From: Blautia hominis
Lineage (GTDB): Bacteria; Bacillota; Clostridia; Lachnospirales; Lachnospiraceae
Direction: 5' to 3'
Assembly (NCBI GenBank): GCA_002270465.1
Contig: NQOF01000003.1
Coordinates: 124,001 to 188,000 of the forward strand
Length of the DNA: 64,000 nucleotides
Every line of letters begins with the position of its first letter. Positions within the stretch are counted from its first letter, which is position 1. Position numbers and translations under genes: made by a program. This document shows, one piece after another, positions 17,433-26,007 of this stretch. Under the pieces are notes generated by a model. The model did no database searches and had not been told where the DNA came from. It saw only the letters and a program-made list of their open reading frames with translations.

Positions 17433-19598
17433 ATGCAGAAAGATAGGAAAGATAAAGAACTGCAGAATGAGAACAGAAGGTTAAGAGAAGAGATCATACG
17501 GCTGAAACAATATGACCAAGTTACGGGTTTGTTCAACAGGGAGGCTTTCTGCGCATCTGCCGACGGAGCGATAAAGCAGAACCCTCATATCCGCTTTGAG
17601 ATCATCTGCATAGATATTGAACGGTTTAAAATGATAAATGAATTGTACGGTGAAGAGCAGGGAGACCTGCTTTTAAAATACGTGGCAGAGCAGCTTAGGT
17701 ACATTTCGCGCAAAGAAAAGCATATTGCGGGGAATCTGAGGGATGATGTCTTTGCTCTCTGTATTCCTGTGGAAGATGAGAAGAGCACAGTGGATCATCT
17801 GCTGGGGATCTTCAGCGGAAGCCCTGTAAACGCCCAGGCGGTTTTGGCAGTTGGGATCTATCGCATGGAGGAGGAAGTGATTCCCGCCGGAAATATGTGC
17901 GGCAGGGCACTGATGGCGCTGAATTCGGTAAAAGGCAATGACCACCATGTGGCAGTGTACCGGGAAAATATGCGGGATAATCTCCTCAGAGAGCAGGAGA
18001 TCACCAACAGCATGGAAGCAGGGATCAAAAACAGGGAATTTAAAATCTATATGCAGCCAAAATGCAATATGGAGAGCGGTAAAGTAGTGGGGGCAGAAGC
18101 TCTGGTACGCTGGCAGCATCCTCAAAAAGGTCTGCTGCTTCCCGGGGATTTTGTGCCATTGTTCGAGAAAAACCATTTTATCGAAAAGCTGGATCTGTAT
18201 GTCTGGGAGGAGACGGCTGCCTGGATCAGGCGTTGGCTTGACAAGGGCGGTACCTGTGTGCCCGTATCCGTAAATCTGTCGCGCATGGATATTTTTGACA
18301 TGGACGTGTGCTCTGTGCTCACAGACATAATGGAGCGATATCATATCCCATCCGGTTTGATCGAACTGGAAATCACAGAAAGTGTATATGCCGGTCAGTC
18401 TGAGCGGATCATTAAGGAGACGGAGAGGCTGAAGAAAAACGGATTTACAATCCTGATGGATGACTTCGGCAATGGGTATTCATCCCTGAATATGCTGAGC
18501 AGCACCAATATTGACATCCTAAAAATGGATATGCATTTTATGGAGGGGGAGGGGCTGAAAAGCCTGGGTATACTGGATGCGATTCTGCATATGAGCAAAT
18601 GGCTGAATCTGCCGGTGATCGCTGAGGGAGTCAACCGGGAAGAACATGTGAAGACACTGCGCAGTGTGGGCTGTGTCTATGGGCAGGGCTTTTATTACTA
18701 CTGTCCTATGAGTATCGGGGAATTTGAGAATCTGCTTCTTGCACCTGACAAAGTGGACTTTTGTGACGGCGGGAAAAAACGGGTGGAGAGCAGCCACCTT
18801 CTGGATTTGAGCGATCTGTTCCACAAAGACACATTGACCGACCGGCTGCTGGGTAATATTACAGGTGCTGTGGCCCAGTACAGCTACGATGGGACCCACC
18901 TCTTTGTTCTGAGGGCTAACGGGGAATATTGCCGGCTGATGGGCGAATACTGGATGAGTGGAAGCGGCCATGTGGATGTTATGCAGGATATTTTCCCTGA
19001 GGACAGGGAGAAGATAACCGATGCCCTCTCAGAAGCAAAACGCAGCAAAGAGGAAAAGGGCGCGGAGGTTTTTGTGAGAAAAAGAAAGGGTGCGTCTGTC
19101 CTTTGGCTGAGGATACGTTTTTTCTGCCTGACTTCCAATTTTGGCGGTGAGATATTTTACGCAGCCCTGTCGGATGAGACCGTACGGATGAACAGCATTG
19201 AGAATCTCCGCATAAGTGAGGAGCGCTTCCGGCTGGCTATGGAGGCTACAAGATCTGTGATCTTTGAACTGGACACGGAGACGCGTACCGCATATTATTC
19301 TGAATATGCGCAGAAGGCGTTTGGCCTGGATGCCACGGTGGCAAATGCACCGGAGGGATTTATTGAACAGGGTACGGTGTGCGAAGGATATGAGGAAGCC
19401 TTCCGGGATATATACCGTGCTATTTACAGGGGGGAGGACAGAGCCTCCTGTATGGTCAAGGCAAAAATGGGGGATGGCAGTACCGTCCGCAACCGCATTA
19501 CACTCACTGCGATCAGGGATAAAGACGGAAAAACAGTAAAGGCAGTGGGTATGGTGGAAAATGTATCCTACAGTGAGGTGGAAGATGAAGCGAAATAA
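17433..19598 (+). CDS. c-di-GMP phosphodiesterase with degenerate GGDEF, intact EAL and two C-terminal PAS domains
   Basis: A 721-residue soluble protein starting at ATG 17433 behind GAGGA. The N-terminal coiled segment (1-30) precedes a GGDEF fold whose signature is RDDVF (103-107), so it should not make c-di-GMP but may bind GTP. The EAL domain (about 195-440) has E222-A-L, VNLSR, ELEITES, MDDFGNGYSS and AEGV, all key residues present, so it should hydrolyse c-di-GMP. Two PAS-like domains follow (about 465-590 and 595-715). PAS after EAL is an unusual order. Its 3' end overlaps a diguanylate cyclase gene by 14 bases, pairing a degrading and a making enzyme. Confidence 0.9.
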   Translation: MQKDRKDKELQNENRRLREEIIRLKQYDQVTGLFNREAFCASADGAIKQNPHIRFEIICIDIERFKMINELYGEEQGDLLLKYVAEQLRYISRKEKHIAGNLRDDVFALCIPVEDEKSTVDHLLGIFSGSPVNAQAVLAVGIYRMEEEVIPAGNMCGRALMALNSVKGNDHHVAVYRENMRDNLLREQEITNSMEAGIKNREFKIYMQPKCNMESGKVVGAEALVRWQHPQKGLLLPGDFVPLFEKNHFIEKLDLYVWEETAAWIRRWLDKGGTCVPVSVNLSRMDIFDMDVCSVLTDIMERYHIPSGLIELEITESVYAGQSERIIKETERLKKNGFTILMDDFGNGYSSLNMLSSTNIDILKMDMHFMEGEGLKSLGILDAILHMSKWLNLPVIAEGVNREEHVKTLRSVGCVYGQGFYYYCPMSIGEFENLLLAPDKVDFCDGGKKRVESSHLLDLSDLFHKDTLTDRLLGNITGAVAQYSYDGTHLFVLRANGEYCRLMGEYWMSGSGHVDVMQDIFPEDREKITDALSEAKRSKEEKGAEVFVRKRKGASVLWLRIRFFCLTSNFGGEIFYAALSDETVRMNSIENLRISEERFRLAMEATRSVIFELDTETRTAYYSEYAQKAFGLDATVANAPEGFIEQGTVCEGYEEAFRDIYRAIYRGEDRASCMVKAKMGDGSTVRNRITLTAIRDKDGKTVKAVGMVENVSYSEVEDEAK

Positions 19599-20760
19599 AA
19601 CCAAGCCGGAAACTTTAAAAAGGATATACAGAGTGGATGTGCAGGTTTTTCTTATGACTGCCATTATTGTGATCATTTCCTGCGGACTTACTTTCGGGGT
19701 GAGTTACAGCCTGACTTATAACGGAATGATCCGGGCGCTTTGGGCCAGGGCAAACAGTATCTATGAGTATGCGGACGGCAAACTGGATGTGGAGACCTTT
19801 CGGAGGCTGAACAGCAGGGCGGACGGCACGTCTTATCTCTACCAGGAGGCAAAAAGGACACTGGAAAGTGTCAAAACAGCCACAGGTGTCCGATATCTCT
19901 ACACAGCCAAGGAAAAGGAAGACGGTACATTTATCTATCTGGTGGATGGACTGCCGGACACCGGCAAGGATTTCCGGTATATAGGGGATGCCATTGAACC
20001 GGAGTGCTATCCGGATATGAAGAAGGCCATGGAGAACCAGGTGGTGCTTCCCAAGGACATCAATCATACCAGTTGGGGAAATGTTTTCATCGCTTATTTT
20101 CCCATGCATGACGAAGATGAGGTGGTGGGGGTACTGGGAATTGAATTTGATGCTTCCAGCCAGTACCGCACTTTCAGCAATATGAAGTTTGCGGCTCCGC
20201 TCATCATCTGCATTTTTTGTATTCTTGCCGCCATTACAGCCGTGGTGCTTTTCCGCAGGATCTCCAATCCGGCCTACAAGGATATGGCCAATACGGATTT
20301 GCTCACAGGGCTGAAAAACAGAAATGCTTTTGAAGTGGATATCCACAACCTGGAGACAATGAGGACAAAGAAAGGACTTGCTGTTGTCTCCGTTGACTTA
20401 GATGGATTAAAGCACATCAATGACACTTTTGGGCACACTGCCGGAGATAAGTATATTCAGGCGGGGTGCGGAATCCTTAAAACATGTCTTCCGAAGTCTG
20501 CAGCCCTGTATCGGACAGGAGGAGATGAGTTTGCCATCATCCTTCGTGAGGTGCCGCGTGAGCGTATCCTGGAAATGCTGGATAAGGTCTGCCAAAGGAA
20601 ACCGGCTGAGGGACTGGCTGCGGGTGTGGAGATTCGGATGTCTGCAGGATACGCTGTTTACGATGATACCACGGATCAATCCCTTGAAGATACCTATAAA
20701 AGAGCAGATACACAGATGTATCTGCAGAAAAAGGAAAAATACGAGGATATGAAACCGTAG
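19585..20760 (+). CDS. Membrane-bound diguanylate cyclase
   Basis: A 391-residue protein. ATG 19585 is chosen because GAGGTGG lies five bases before it; the frame opens at 19561. Membrane helices at about 15-38 and 205-225 enclose an external domain of about 165 residues of Cache-like pattern (TGVRYLYTAKEKEDGTFIYLVDG). The cytoplasmic GGDEF domain has an intact GGDEF at 312-316 and DLDGLKHINDTFGH, so it should convert GTP to c-di-GMP. It overlaps the phosphodiesterase gene, so the two opposing activities are made together. Confidence 0.9.
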   Translation: MKRNKTKPETLKRIYRVDVQVFLMTAIIVIISCGLTFGVSYSLTYNGMIRALWARANSIYEYADGKLDVETFRRLNSRADGTSYLYQEAKRTLESVKTATGVRYLYTAKEKEDGTFIYLVDGLPDTGKDFRYIGDAIEPECYPDMKKAMENQVVLPKDINHTSWGNVFIAYFPMHDEDEVVGVLGIEFDASSQYRTFSNMKFAAPLIICIFCILAAITAVVLFRRISNPAYKDMANTDLLTGLKNRNAFEVDIHNLETMRTKKGLAVVSVDLDGLKHINDTFGHTAGDKYIQAGCGILKTCLPKSAALYRTGGDEFAIILREVPRERILEMLDKVCQRKPAEGLAAGVEIRMSAGYAVYDDTTDQSLEDTYKRADTQMYLQKKEKYEDMKP

Positions 20761-20823
20761 GGATTTCTTTTTCTATTCCTTTATGGTATTCTATATGCAT
20801 AAAATATATTTGGGAGGAATTGT

Positions 20824-21858
20824 ATGGGTATCGTACTAAAAAGAGAGCTGGACCCTTTGTTTGAGACCCTTGCTCTGCTTAGTGTAGAAAATCCCGAAAC
20901 ATGGCGGGAAGAGATCATCCGGGATCTCAACGGCTTCGGACTTGGAGGGGAGATGTTTTACCAGAAACATTTTCCGCCGGTAGAGAAGTATGTCAGGACC
21001 TTTCTGAAACATAAAGTTAAGACCCCCCAGGAGGAGTTTTTTTATAAAGATAAATCCCAGGATATGTTTTTTTGGATCGTAGCTTTGGCTGTGGAGAACC
21101 GCCAGTATCTGGAGAACCCCGGGCAGGCAGATCCGGCCGCAATGCGCAGAAGATTGGCCTATTACCTTGTAGACATGGAAAAAAATCCTGATATCAAGAC
21201 AGAAGATGACCTGCCGGACCTTTCAGGGGAAAAGGCACTTTTGGAGTTTATGGACGGCCTGCCTGTGAAAAGTGAGGAAAAGTGGTATGTCCTGGATTGG
21301 CTGAGAAGACCCGTCTACCGGCTGGAACAGCTTGGCGAAATGATCAGACTGAATCTTCCGGCATTTGAAAAAGCCAGGGATTCTGTGAAGAAGCCTTTGG
21401 AAAAGCTGCTGCAGAAAAAAGAAAATCTGGAAGGCAATGAATCTTATGCAAAAATGGCGGAGCTCTGTGAAGAAAACCAGGCAGTATATATGTCCATGGG
21501 AGTACCTCTGGCGCAGATCGTTATGCTGACGTGCGGATACCATGGAGTTCTCATGGGATACCTGGATACAGGGAAACATTCCGGAAATGTGTCTAAAGAA
21601 ATGGTCATCCGCCAGGCAAAGGCACTGAGCGACCAGAGTAAACTGGATATATTATGTGACCTGAAGTGCTCCAGGAAATTTAACCTGGAACTGGCAGAGA
21701 GTCTGGGATTGTCGCCTTCAACAGTGTCGCATCATATGAACTCGCTGTTGATCTGCGATTTTGTCACCGTGGAAAAGCGGGATGGAAAAGTGTATTATTG
21801 TTTGCAGGAAGACACCATACGGGAGTTCCTGAAAAAGGTGGAGGAGATGCTTTTATGA
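20824..21858 (+). CDS. ArsR-type winged-helix transcriptional regulator with long N-terminal domain
   Basis: A 344-residue protein, ATG 20824 behind GGGAGG. The last 80 residues form an ArsR-like winged helix (SDQSKLDILCDLKCSRKFNLE, then LAESLGLSPSTVSHHMNSL and a wing VEKRDGKVYYCL). The first 260 residues are helical and unrecognised and may be a ligand or dimer module. Cys residues are few and not in an ArsR metal motif, so metal sensing is not indicated. It is monocistronic and its targets are unknown. Confidence 0.78.
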   Translation: MGIVLKRELDPLFETLALLSVENPETWREEIIRDLNGFGLGGEMFYQKHFPPVEKYVRTFLKHKVKTPQEEFFYKDKSQDMFFWIVALAVENRQYLENPGQADPAAMRRRLAYYLVDMEKNPDIKTEDDLPDLSGEKALLEFMDGLPVKSEEKWYVLDWLRRPVYRLEQLGEMIRLNLPAFEKARDSVKKPLEKLLQKKENLEGNESYAKMAELCEENQAVYMSMGVPLAQIVMLTCGYHGVLMGYLDTGKHSGNVSKEMVIRQAKALSDQSKLDILCDLKCSRKFNLELAESLGLSPSTVSHHMNSLLICDFVTVEKRDGKVYYCLQEDTIREFLKKVEEMLL

Positions 21859-21931
21859 CACCTCCACATATTGTGATCAAAGCTTGTTTGACAAGCAGTA
21901 TGATTTGGAGCGGTAGAGGAGTAAGTGGTTT

Positions 21932-22471
21932 ATGAAAAGATATATTGCCTTGTTAAGGGGAATCAATATAAGCGGAAAAAACAAGATAGCAATGTCTGAA
22001 TTAAAAAAGTGCTTTGCAGAACTTGGTTTTGCAGAGATTGTCACCTATCTTAACAGTGGTAATGTTATCTTTTCAAGTGCCATTGAGGATAAAGACGTTC
22101 TTTCAAATAAAGTACAGCTCATGATCAGAGACAGATTTCATTTAGAGATACCGGTCTTTATTATTTTGCAGGAAGAATTAGCAGAGCTGTTAAAGAATGC
22201 TCCTGATTGGTGGGGAGATGATAATAGAGAGATATATGATAACCTTATATTTCTTATGTCTCCTTTATCTTATGAGGAGTTCTATGATGAAATAGGAGTG
22301 CCTAAAGCGGAATATGAGAGCGTGTATCATTACAAAAATGTTGTTTTCTGGTCCTTCAGCCGGAAGGACTATCAAAAGACAAATTGGTGGTCAAAGACTG
22401 CCGGTTCCGGTGTAAGCGGCAGGATCACCATTCGGACAGCTAATACAGTTAGAAAAATAGCAGGTATGTGA
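21932..22471 (+). CDS. DUF1697 family protein
   Basis: A 179-residue protein, ATG 21932 behind GAGGAG. The start YIALLRGINISGKNKIAMSELK, then GFAEIVTYLNSGNVIFSS, is the signature of DUF1697, a widespread family of unknown function. The full length and the C-terminal TNWWSKTAGSGVSGRITIRT segment are present. It is a single gene. The stretch from 22472 to the next real gene at 23256 holds a terminator, an IS remnant and a MITE-like element. Confidence 0.88.
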   Translation: MKRYIALLRGINISGKNKIAMSELKKCFAELGFAEIVTYLNSGNVIFSSAIEDKDVLSNKVQLMIRDRFHLEIPVFIILQEELAELLKNAPDWWGDDNREIYDNLIFLMSPLSYEEFYDEIGVPKAEYESVYHYKNVVFWSFSRKDYQKTNWWSKTAGSGVSGRITIRTANTVRKIAGM

Positions 22472-22596
22472 CAGCCTTAACAGCGCCGGGTTTGGAAGAG
22501 CGGAAAGGAATCGTTATGAAGTTTGCCGGTTAGGGTTATTAGTTTGTACACCGCCGTATAGAAAGAAAATATAGGAATATGGATTCGCTATAGTTT

Positions 22597-22628
22597 GAGG
22601 AGATGCATTTCAGCACCTCCCTTTTTTA
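22597..22628 (+). terminator. Probable terminator
   Basis: GAGGAGATGC pairs with GCACCTCC (one A-C mismatch) around a 6-base loop and is followed by TTTTTT. Confidence 0.6.
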
Positions 22629-22780
22629 TTTATTGTAATTTAGGCGTTTGCGAAACGCCGAAACCCGCATAATTGCGGTGTTTTTTCTTGCATAAAACAA
22701 AACATCTCCTCAATGGTTTATGTTAAAATAGAGTTGCCTAGAAACCATTTTAACCGCCACCATAAAGGAGATGCATATAT

Positions 22781-22984
22781 ATGATATCATATAAACAGCT
22801 CACTTTGGCAGAAGTTTTTGAAAATTGCCAAAATAAATTTGATAATGACAAATATCAGTTCCTCGCTCTACTTGATGAAACCATTAATCTCGATGAAATT
22901 GTTCCTTCTTCGTTTATTTCTCATTTTCACGCTTCCACTGGAAGACCTCGCAGGTATCACCTTTATCCAATGCTTAATTTATTG
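22781..22984 (+). pseudogene. N-terminal remnant of an insertion-sequence transposase
   Basis: ATG 22781 with AAAGGAGATG upstream opens a frame MISYKQLTLAEVFENC, with DETINLDEIVPSSFISHFHA and TGRPRRYHLYPML. This is the N-terminal region of a DDE transposase type common in Lachnospiraceae (IS1182/IS5-like). The coding match stops after about 66 residues, where a family A MITE-like element begins. The rest of the transposase is absent beyond the element, so the IS was already truncated or was broken by later events. The left-end non-coding region (22640-22690) has two hairpins and a T-run. Confidence 0.6.
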
Positions 22985-23116
22985 TAATTGTTCAGTACCC
23001 TCACAGTTACAGGCAAAAATCCATGCAGAATCGCCTTTGGGGATGGGAGTTTTGCTTGGCTGCGGAATGCTTTCTTACGGTCAGTGCGTGAATGTGCAGA
23101 CCTATTGAATAGTTAC
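22984..23116 (-). mobile_element. MITE-like element, family A, full inverted copy in an IS remnant (A2)
   Basis: A 133-bp element, reverse complement of the copy at 7148, with ends GTAATTGTTCAG and TTGAATAGTTAC. The flanks AATTTATT (22976-22983) and TATTTATT (23117-23124) match at 7 of 8 positions, a probable target duplication. It lies against the end of a transposase fragment and forms the stop of its frame. Confidence 0.85.
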
Positions 23117-23255
23117 TATTTATTCTGTTCTAAATTCGATTTTTATAGAATGTATTTGACTGATATAGAATTATATGATATTTTATATACATGAAATATA
23201 TTTCACGTAAGTAAAACAATACAATTGCGGTAACACAATGATCGGGAGGGATATT

Positions 23256-24875
23256 ATGACACTATATAAACCAAAAGACCGCCTGCTTCTGGGTGGCACC
23301 ATATTGCTTGGGGGGCTGTCCTCGTTATTGGCAGCATTTGTCTCAATCTTCCTGCAGAGAGTCATAGATGTGGCTGTTGCGGGGGAGATCAGAGAGTTTT
23401 ACAGGGTACTGGGGGGGATGGCCGCTTTTCTGCTGGCTTTTGGAGTCATCAGCTTTTCGGAAGCCTTACTGGGGAAAATCCTTTTGAGGAATGTGACCCG
23501 ATATCTGAGGGACAGGGTCTTTAAGGGGGTGATGAAACAAGACCCCAAAGAGTATACAGCACAGAATACAGCGGATTATCTGTCCGCTCTTGTGAATGAT
23601 GTGAAATTGGTGGAGGATAATTATCTGGTTCCGCTGCTGCTTTGTTTCCAGATGGCAGTGCTCTTTCTGGCTACCCTTGGGATCCTGTTATATTTAAGTC
23701 CCCTGGTGACCTTTATTTTGCTTCTGTTTTTAGTGCTCTTGTTTGCGGTGCCTGCGCTTATGGGGAAAAAACTCCAGGAACGGCAGGACGCGTATTCGGC
23801 ACAGCTGTCCTCCTTTACTGCGGCGGCAAAGGATTTTTTGAATGGCTATGAAGTGATACGGGGATATTCTGCCTTACACTGTATTTTGGGCAGATTTCAT
23901 AAAGTGAATAAGGATACTGCGGACAAAAAATTTGCTGCCGACAGGCTGATGGCAGTAAATGAGAGTTTTTCTGATATTTTTTCTTCCCTGACAGTTATTG
24001 TGATCGTGTTTGTGGCGGCCTGGCAGATGATGCAGGGAAAGGTAAGTATGGGAACACTTCTTGCATTGATCCAGCTTAGCGGGACGTTTGTCACACCGGT
24101 GGTAATACTGATGCAGAATATTCCCAAAATACAGGGGATTAAACCGGTTATGGAGCATTTGGCGGAGCTGATGGATATATCCCGCAATGAAGGGGAGGAC
24201 AGCAGCAGACAGGAATATGAAATGCAGGGACTGCAGGATGCAATCCGCTGTACGGATCTTACGTTCTCCTATGCGGATGATCAGAAGGTGCTGGAGCATG
24301 AGGATTTTCTGTTTGAAGCAGGGAAAAAGTATGCTGTTGTGGGTCAAAGCGGGTGTGGGAAATCCACGTTGATCAAACTTTTGACCGGATATTTCCGGGA
24401 TTTTCAAGGGCAGATAGAGATAGATGGGCATTCCCTCAAGGAGATGCCGCAGGAGGAGATCAACAGGCGGATAGCTGTTATCCATCAGAATGTGTTTTTA
24501 TTTGATACGGATATCCGCGATAATATCTGCCTGGGACGGCAGTATTCGGATGAAGAGATACATAAGGCGTTGATGGAGAGTGGAATGGAGGATTTCCTTG
24601 CAGGGATGGAAGGAGGAATAGACAGTAAGGTGGGCGAAAACGGACAGCTTTTATCCGGGGGACAGAGGCAGAGGATCGCCGTTGCGCGGGCACTTATCAG
24701 GAGGACGCCGGTGTTGATCCTGGATGAGGGTACGTCTGCAATTGATCGGGAGACGGCGTTTGAGATCGAGAAAAGGCTGTTGGAGAGACGGGAGTTGACG
24801 GTCATTACCATCACGCATCATATGGATGAGAGGCTGGAAGGGGAGTATGATGGGATCTTGAGGTTAGGTGTTTGA
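23256..24875 (+). CDS. ABC exporter, fused membrane and ATPase domains
   Basis: A 539-residue half-transporter. ATG 23256 is chosen because CGGGAGGG lies just upstream; an in-frame ATG at 23238 precedes that site. Six helices in residues 15-300 are followed by an ATPase domain with Walker A GQSGCGKST, signature LSGGQRQRIAVARAL, Walker B VLILDEGTSAID and H-loop ITHH. It should work as a homodimer exporting a lipid, peptide or drug. The downstream noncoding 24876-25182 holds a family A element. Substrate unknown. Confidence 0.9.
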   Translation: MTLYKPKDRLLLGGTILLGGLSSLLAAFVSIFLQRVIDVAVAGEIREFYRVLGGMAAFLLAFGVISFSEALLGKILLRNVTRYLRDRVFKGVMKQDPKEYTAQNTADYLSALVNDVKLVEDNYLVPLLLCFQMAVLFLATLGILLYLSPLVTFILLLFLVLLFAVPALMGKKLQERQDAYSAQLSSFTAAAKDFLNGYEVIRGYSALHCILGRFHKVNKDTADKKFAADRLMAVNESFSDIFSSLTVIVIVFVAAWQMMQGKVSMGTLLALIQLSGTFVTPVVILMQNIPKIQGIKPVMEHLAELMDISRNEGEDSSRQEYEMQGLQDAIRCTDLTFSYADDQKVLEHEDFLFEAGKKYAVVGQSGCGKSTLIKLLTGYFRDFQGQIEIDGHSLKEMPQEEINRRIAVIHQNVFLFDTDIRDNICLGRQYSDEEIHKALMESGMEDFLAGMEGGIDSKVGENGQLLSGGQRQRIAVARALIRRTPVLILDEGTSAIDRETAFEIEKRLLERRELTVITITHHMDERLEGEYDGILRLGV

Positions 24876-24917
24876 TGTATAGCCCTCCCTTCCTTTGACT
24901 GGTTGTGGCTGTGGGCA

Positions 24918-25049
24918 GTAACAGTTCAGACAGGTCTGCGCATTTACTGCGCTGACCGTATGAAAAAGTAGTGCCAGCTTTATCCGGCCCATCGCGAAGC
25001 GATTCTTAATGGCTGGATGCGTAACGGTTCAGCTTGTCTGAACTGTTAC
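24918..25049 (+). mobile_element. MITE-like element, family A, full copy with near-perfect duplication (A3)
   Basis: A 132-bp element, GTAACAGTTCAGACA to TGTCTGAACTGTTAC: 15-bp perfect inverted ends. The flanks TGTGGGCA (24910-24917) and TGTGGGTA (25050-25057) match at 7 of 8. The GGTCTGCGCA/TGCGCTGACC hairpin is identical to the 7148 copy. The central part differs in sequence yet still folds (ATCGC/GCGAT), pointing to conserved structure. Confidence 0.88.
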
Positions 25050-25182
25050 TGTGGGTATGGTCAAAACGGCTTGATTGTTGGAGAAAACTGGGGTATGCTA
25101 TAGGAAAAATGTTAGGTTTGCGGGAGTGTGTGGATTTTGAGGGGGATGGGAAAATGGGTATGAGAGGAAGGGAGGATGTTTT

Positions 25183-25863
25183 ATGGAGATCAATCGGATA
25201 GGATGGATCCGGACGGATTTTCCTGCGAAGTTTGGGATCCCGCGTCAGAGTGGGTTGGTGGAGGATCTGGCGGGAACGGTGGTTTTTGAGGCAAAGTATA
25301 GGAATCCGGACGCATTCAGGGGGCTGGAAGAGTTTTCGCATATATGGCTTGTTTGGGAGTTTTCTGAATCGGCAAGAGATAAATGGCAGCCCATGGTGAG
25401 ACCGCCCAGGCTTGGGGGAAACATAAGGAAAGGGGTATTTGCTACACGTTCACCTTTTCGGCCAAACCCCATCGGGCTGTCTTGTGTACGTCTGGAGCGG
25501 ATTGAGATGCATCCGGAATACGGCCCTGTCCTTCATGTGAGAGGGGCGGATTTAATGGATGGAACGCCGATTCTGGATATTAAGCCTTATGTTCCTCATG
25601 CGGACAGCCACCCGGAGGCAGAGGGCGGATTTGCGTCCAGACATAGGGAAGACAGGCTGGAAGTGGAATTTCCGGAGGAGCTGGAGAAAAAAGTGCCGGA
25701 ACATAAGAGAAAGGCCCTCAGGGGCGTTCTGGCCAATGACCCAAGGCCTGCATATCAGAATGATCCGGAGCGGATCTATGGGTTTGGCTTTGCAGGACTG
25801 GAGGTCCGTTTTACTGTCAGGGAGGGACTTCTTACGGTATGTGAGGTGGTGCCTCAGGGATGA
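25183..25863 (+). CDS. trmO: TrmO: tRNA (t6A37) N6-methyltransferase
   Basis: A 226-residue protein, ATG 25183 behind GGGAGG. The motifs IGWIRTDFPAKFGIPRQSGL, RPPRLGG, GVFATRSPFRPNPIGLS and DGTPILDIKPYVPHAD mark the UPF0066/TsaA-TrmO family. TrmO uses S-adenosylmethionine to methylate N6-threonylcarbamoyladenosine at position 37 of certain tRNAs, which improves decoding. Length and motifs are complete. It is a single gene ended by a strong terminator and convergent with asnB. Confidence 0.93.
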   Translation: MEINRIGWIRTDFPAKFGIPRQSGLVEDLAGTVVFEAKYRNPDAFRGLEEFSHIWLVWEFSESARDKWQPMVRPPRLGGNIRKGVFATRSPFRPNPIGLSCVRLERIEMHPEYGPVLHVRGADLMDGTPILDIKPYVPHADSHPEAEGGFASRHREDRLEVEFPEELEKKVPEHKRKALRGVLANDPRPAYQNDPERIYGFGFAGLEVRFTVREGLLTVCEVVPQG

Positions 25864-25958
25864 AGTTTTGATTCAGGGAAGGCTGTGGGCAGAGAGGCCG
25901 GAGCAGAGGCTTATGGAAAGATGGGGCGGTTTTTTGAAGACTGCGGGATGCTTTAGAC

Positions 25959-25992
25959 GGCTGGAGAATGACAGTGATTCTCCAGCCTTTTT
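25959..25992 (+). terminator. Rho-independent terminator of trmO
   Basis: A perfect 11-bp stem GGCTGGAGAAT/ATTCTCCAGCC with a 7-base loop is followed by TTTTT. Confidence 0.93.
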
Positions 25993-26007
25993 AGAGGATT
26001 TTGCCGG

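Noticed and set aside
22988-23194. Short plus-strand frames across the 22984 element
   Set aside because: They run through a non-coding mobile element whose other copies do not keep the frame.
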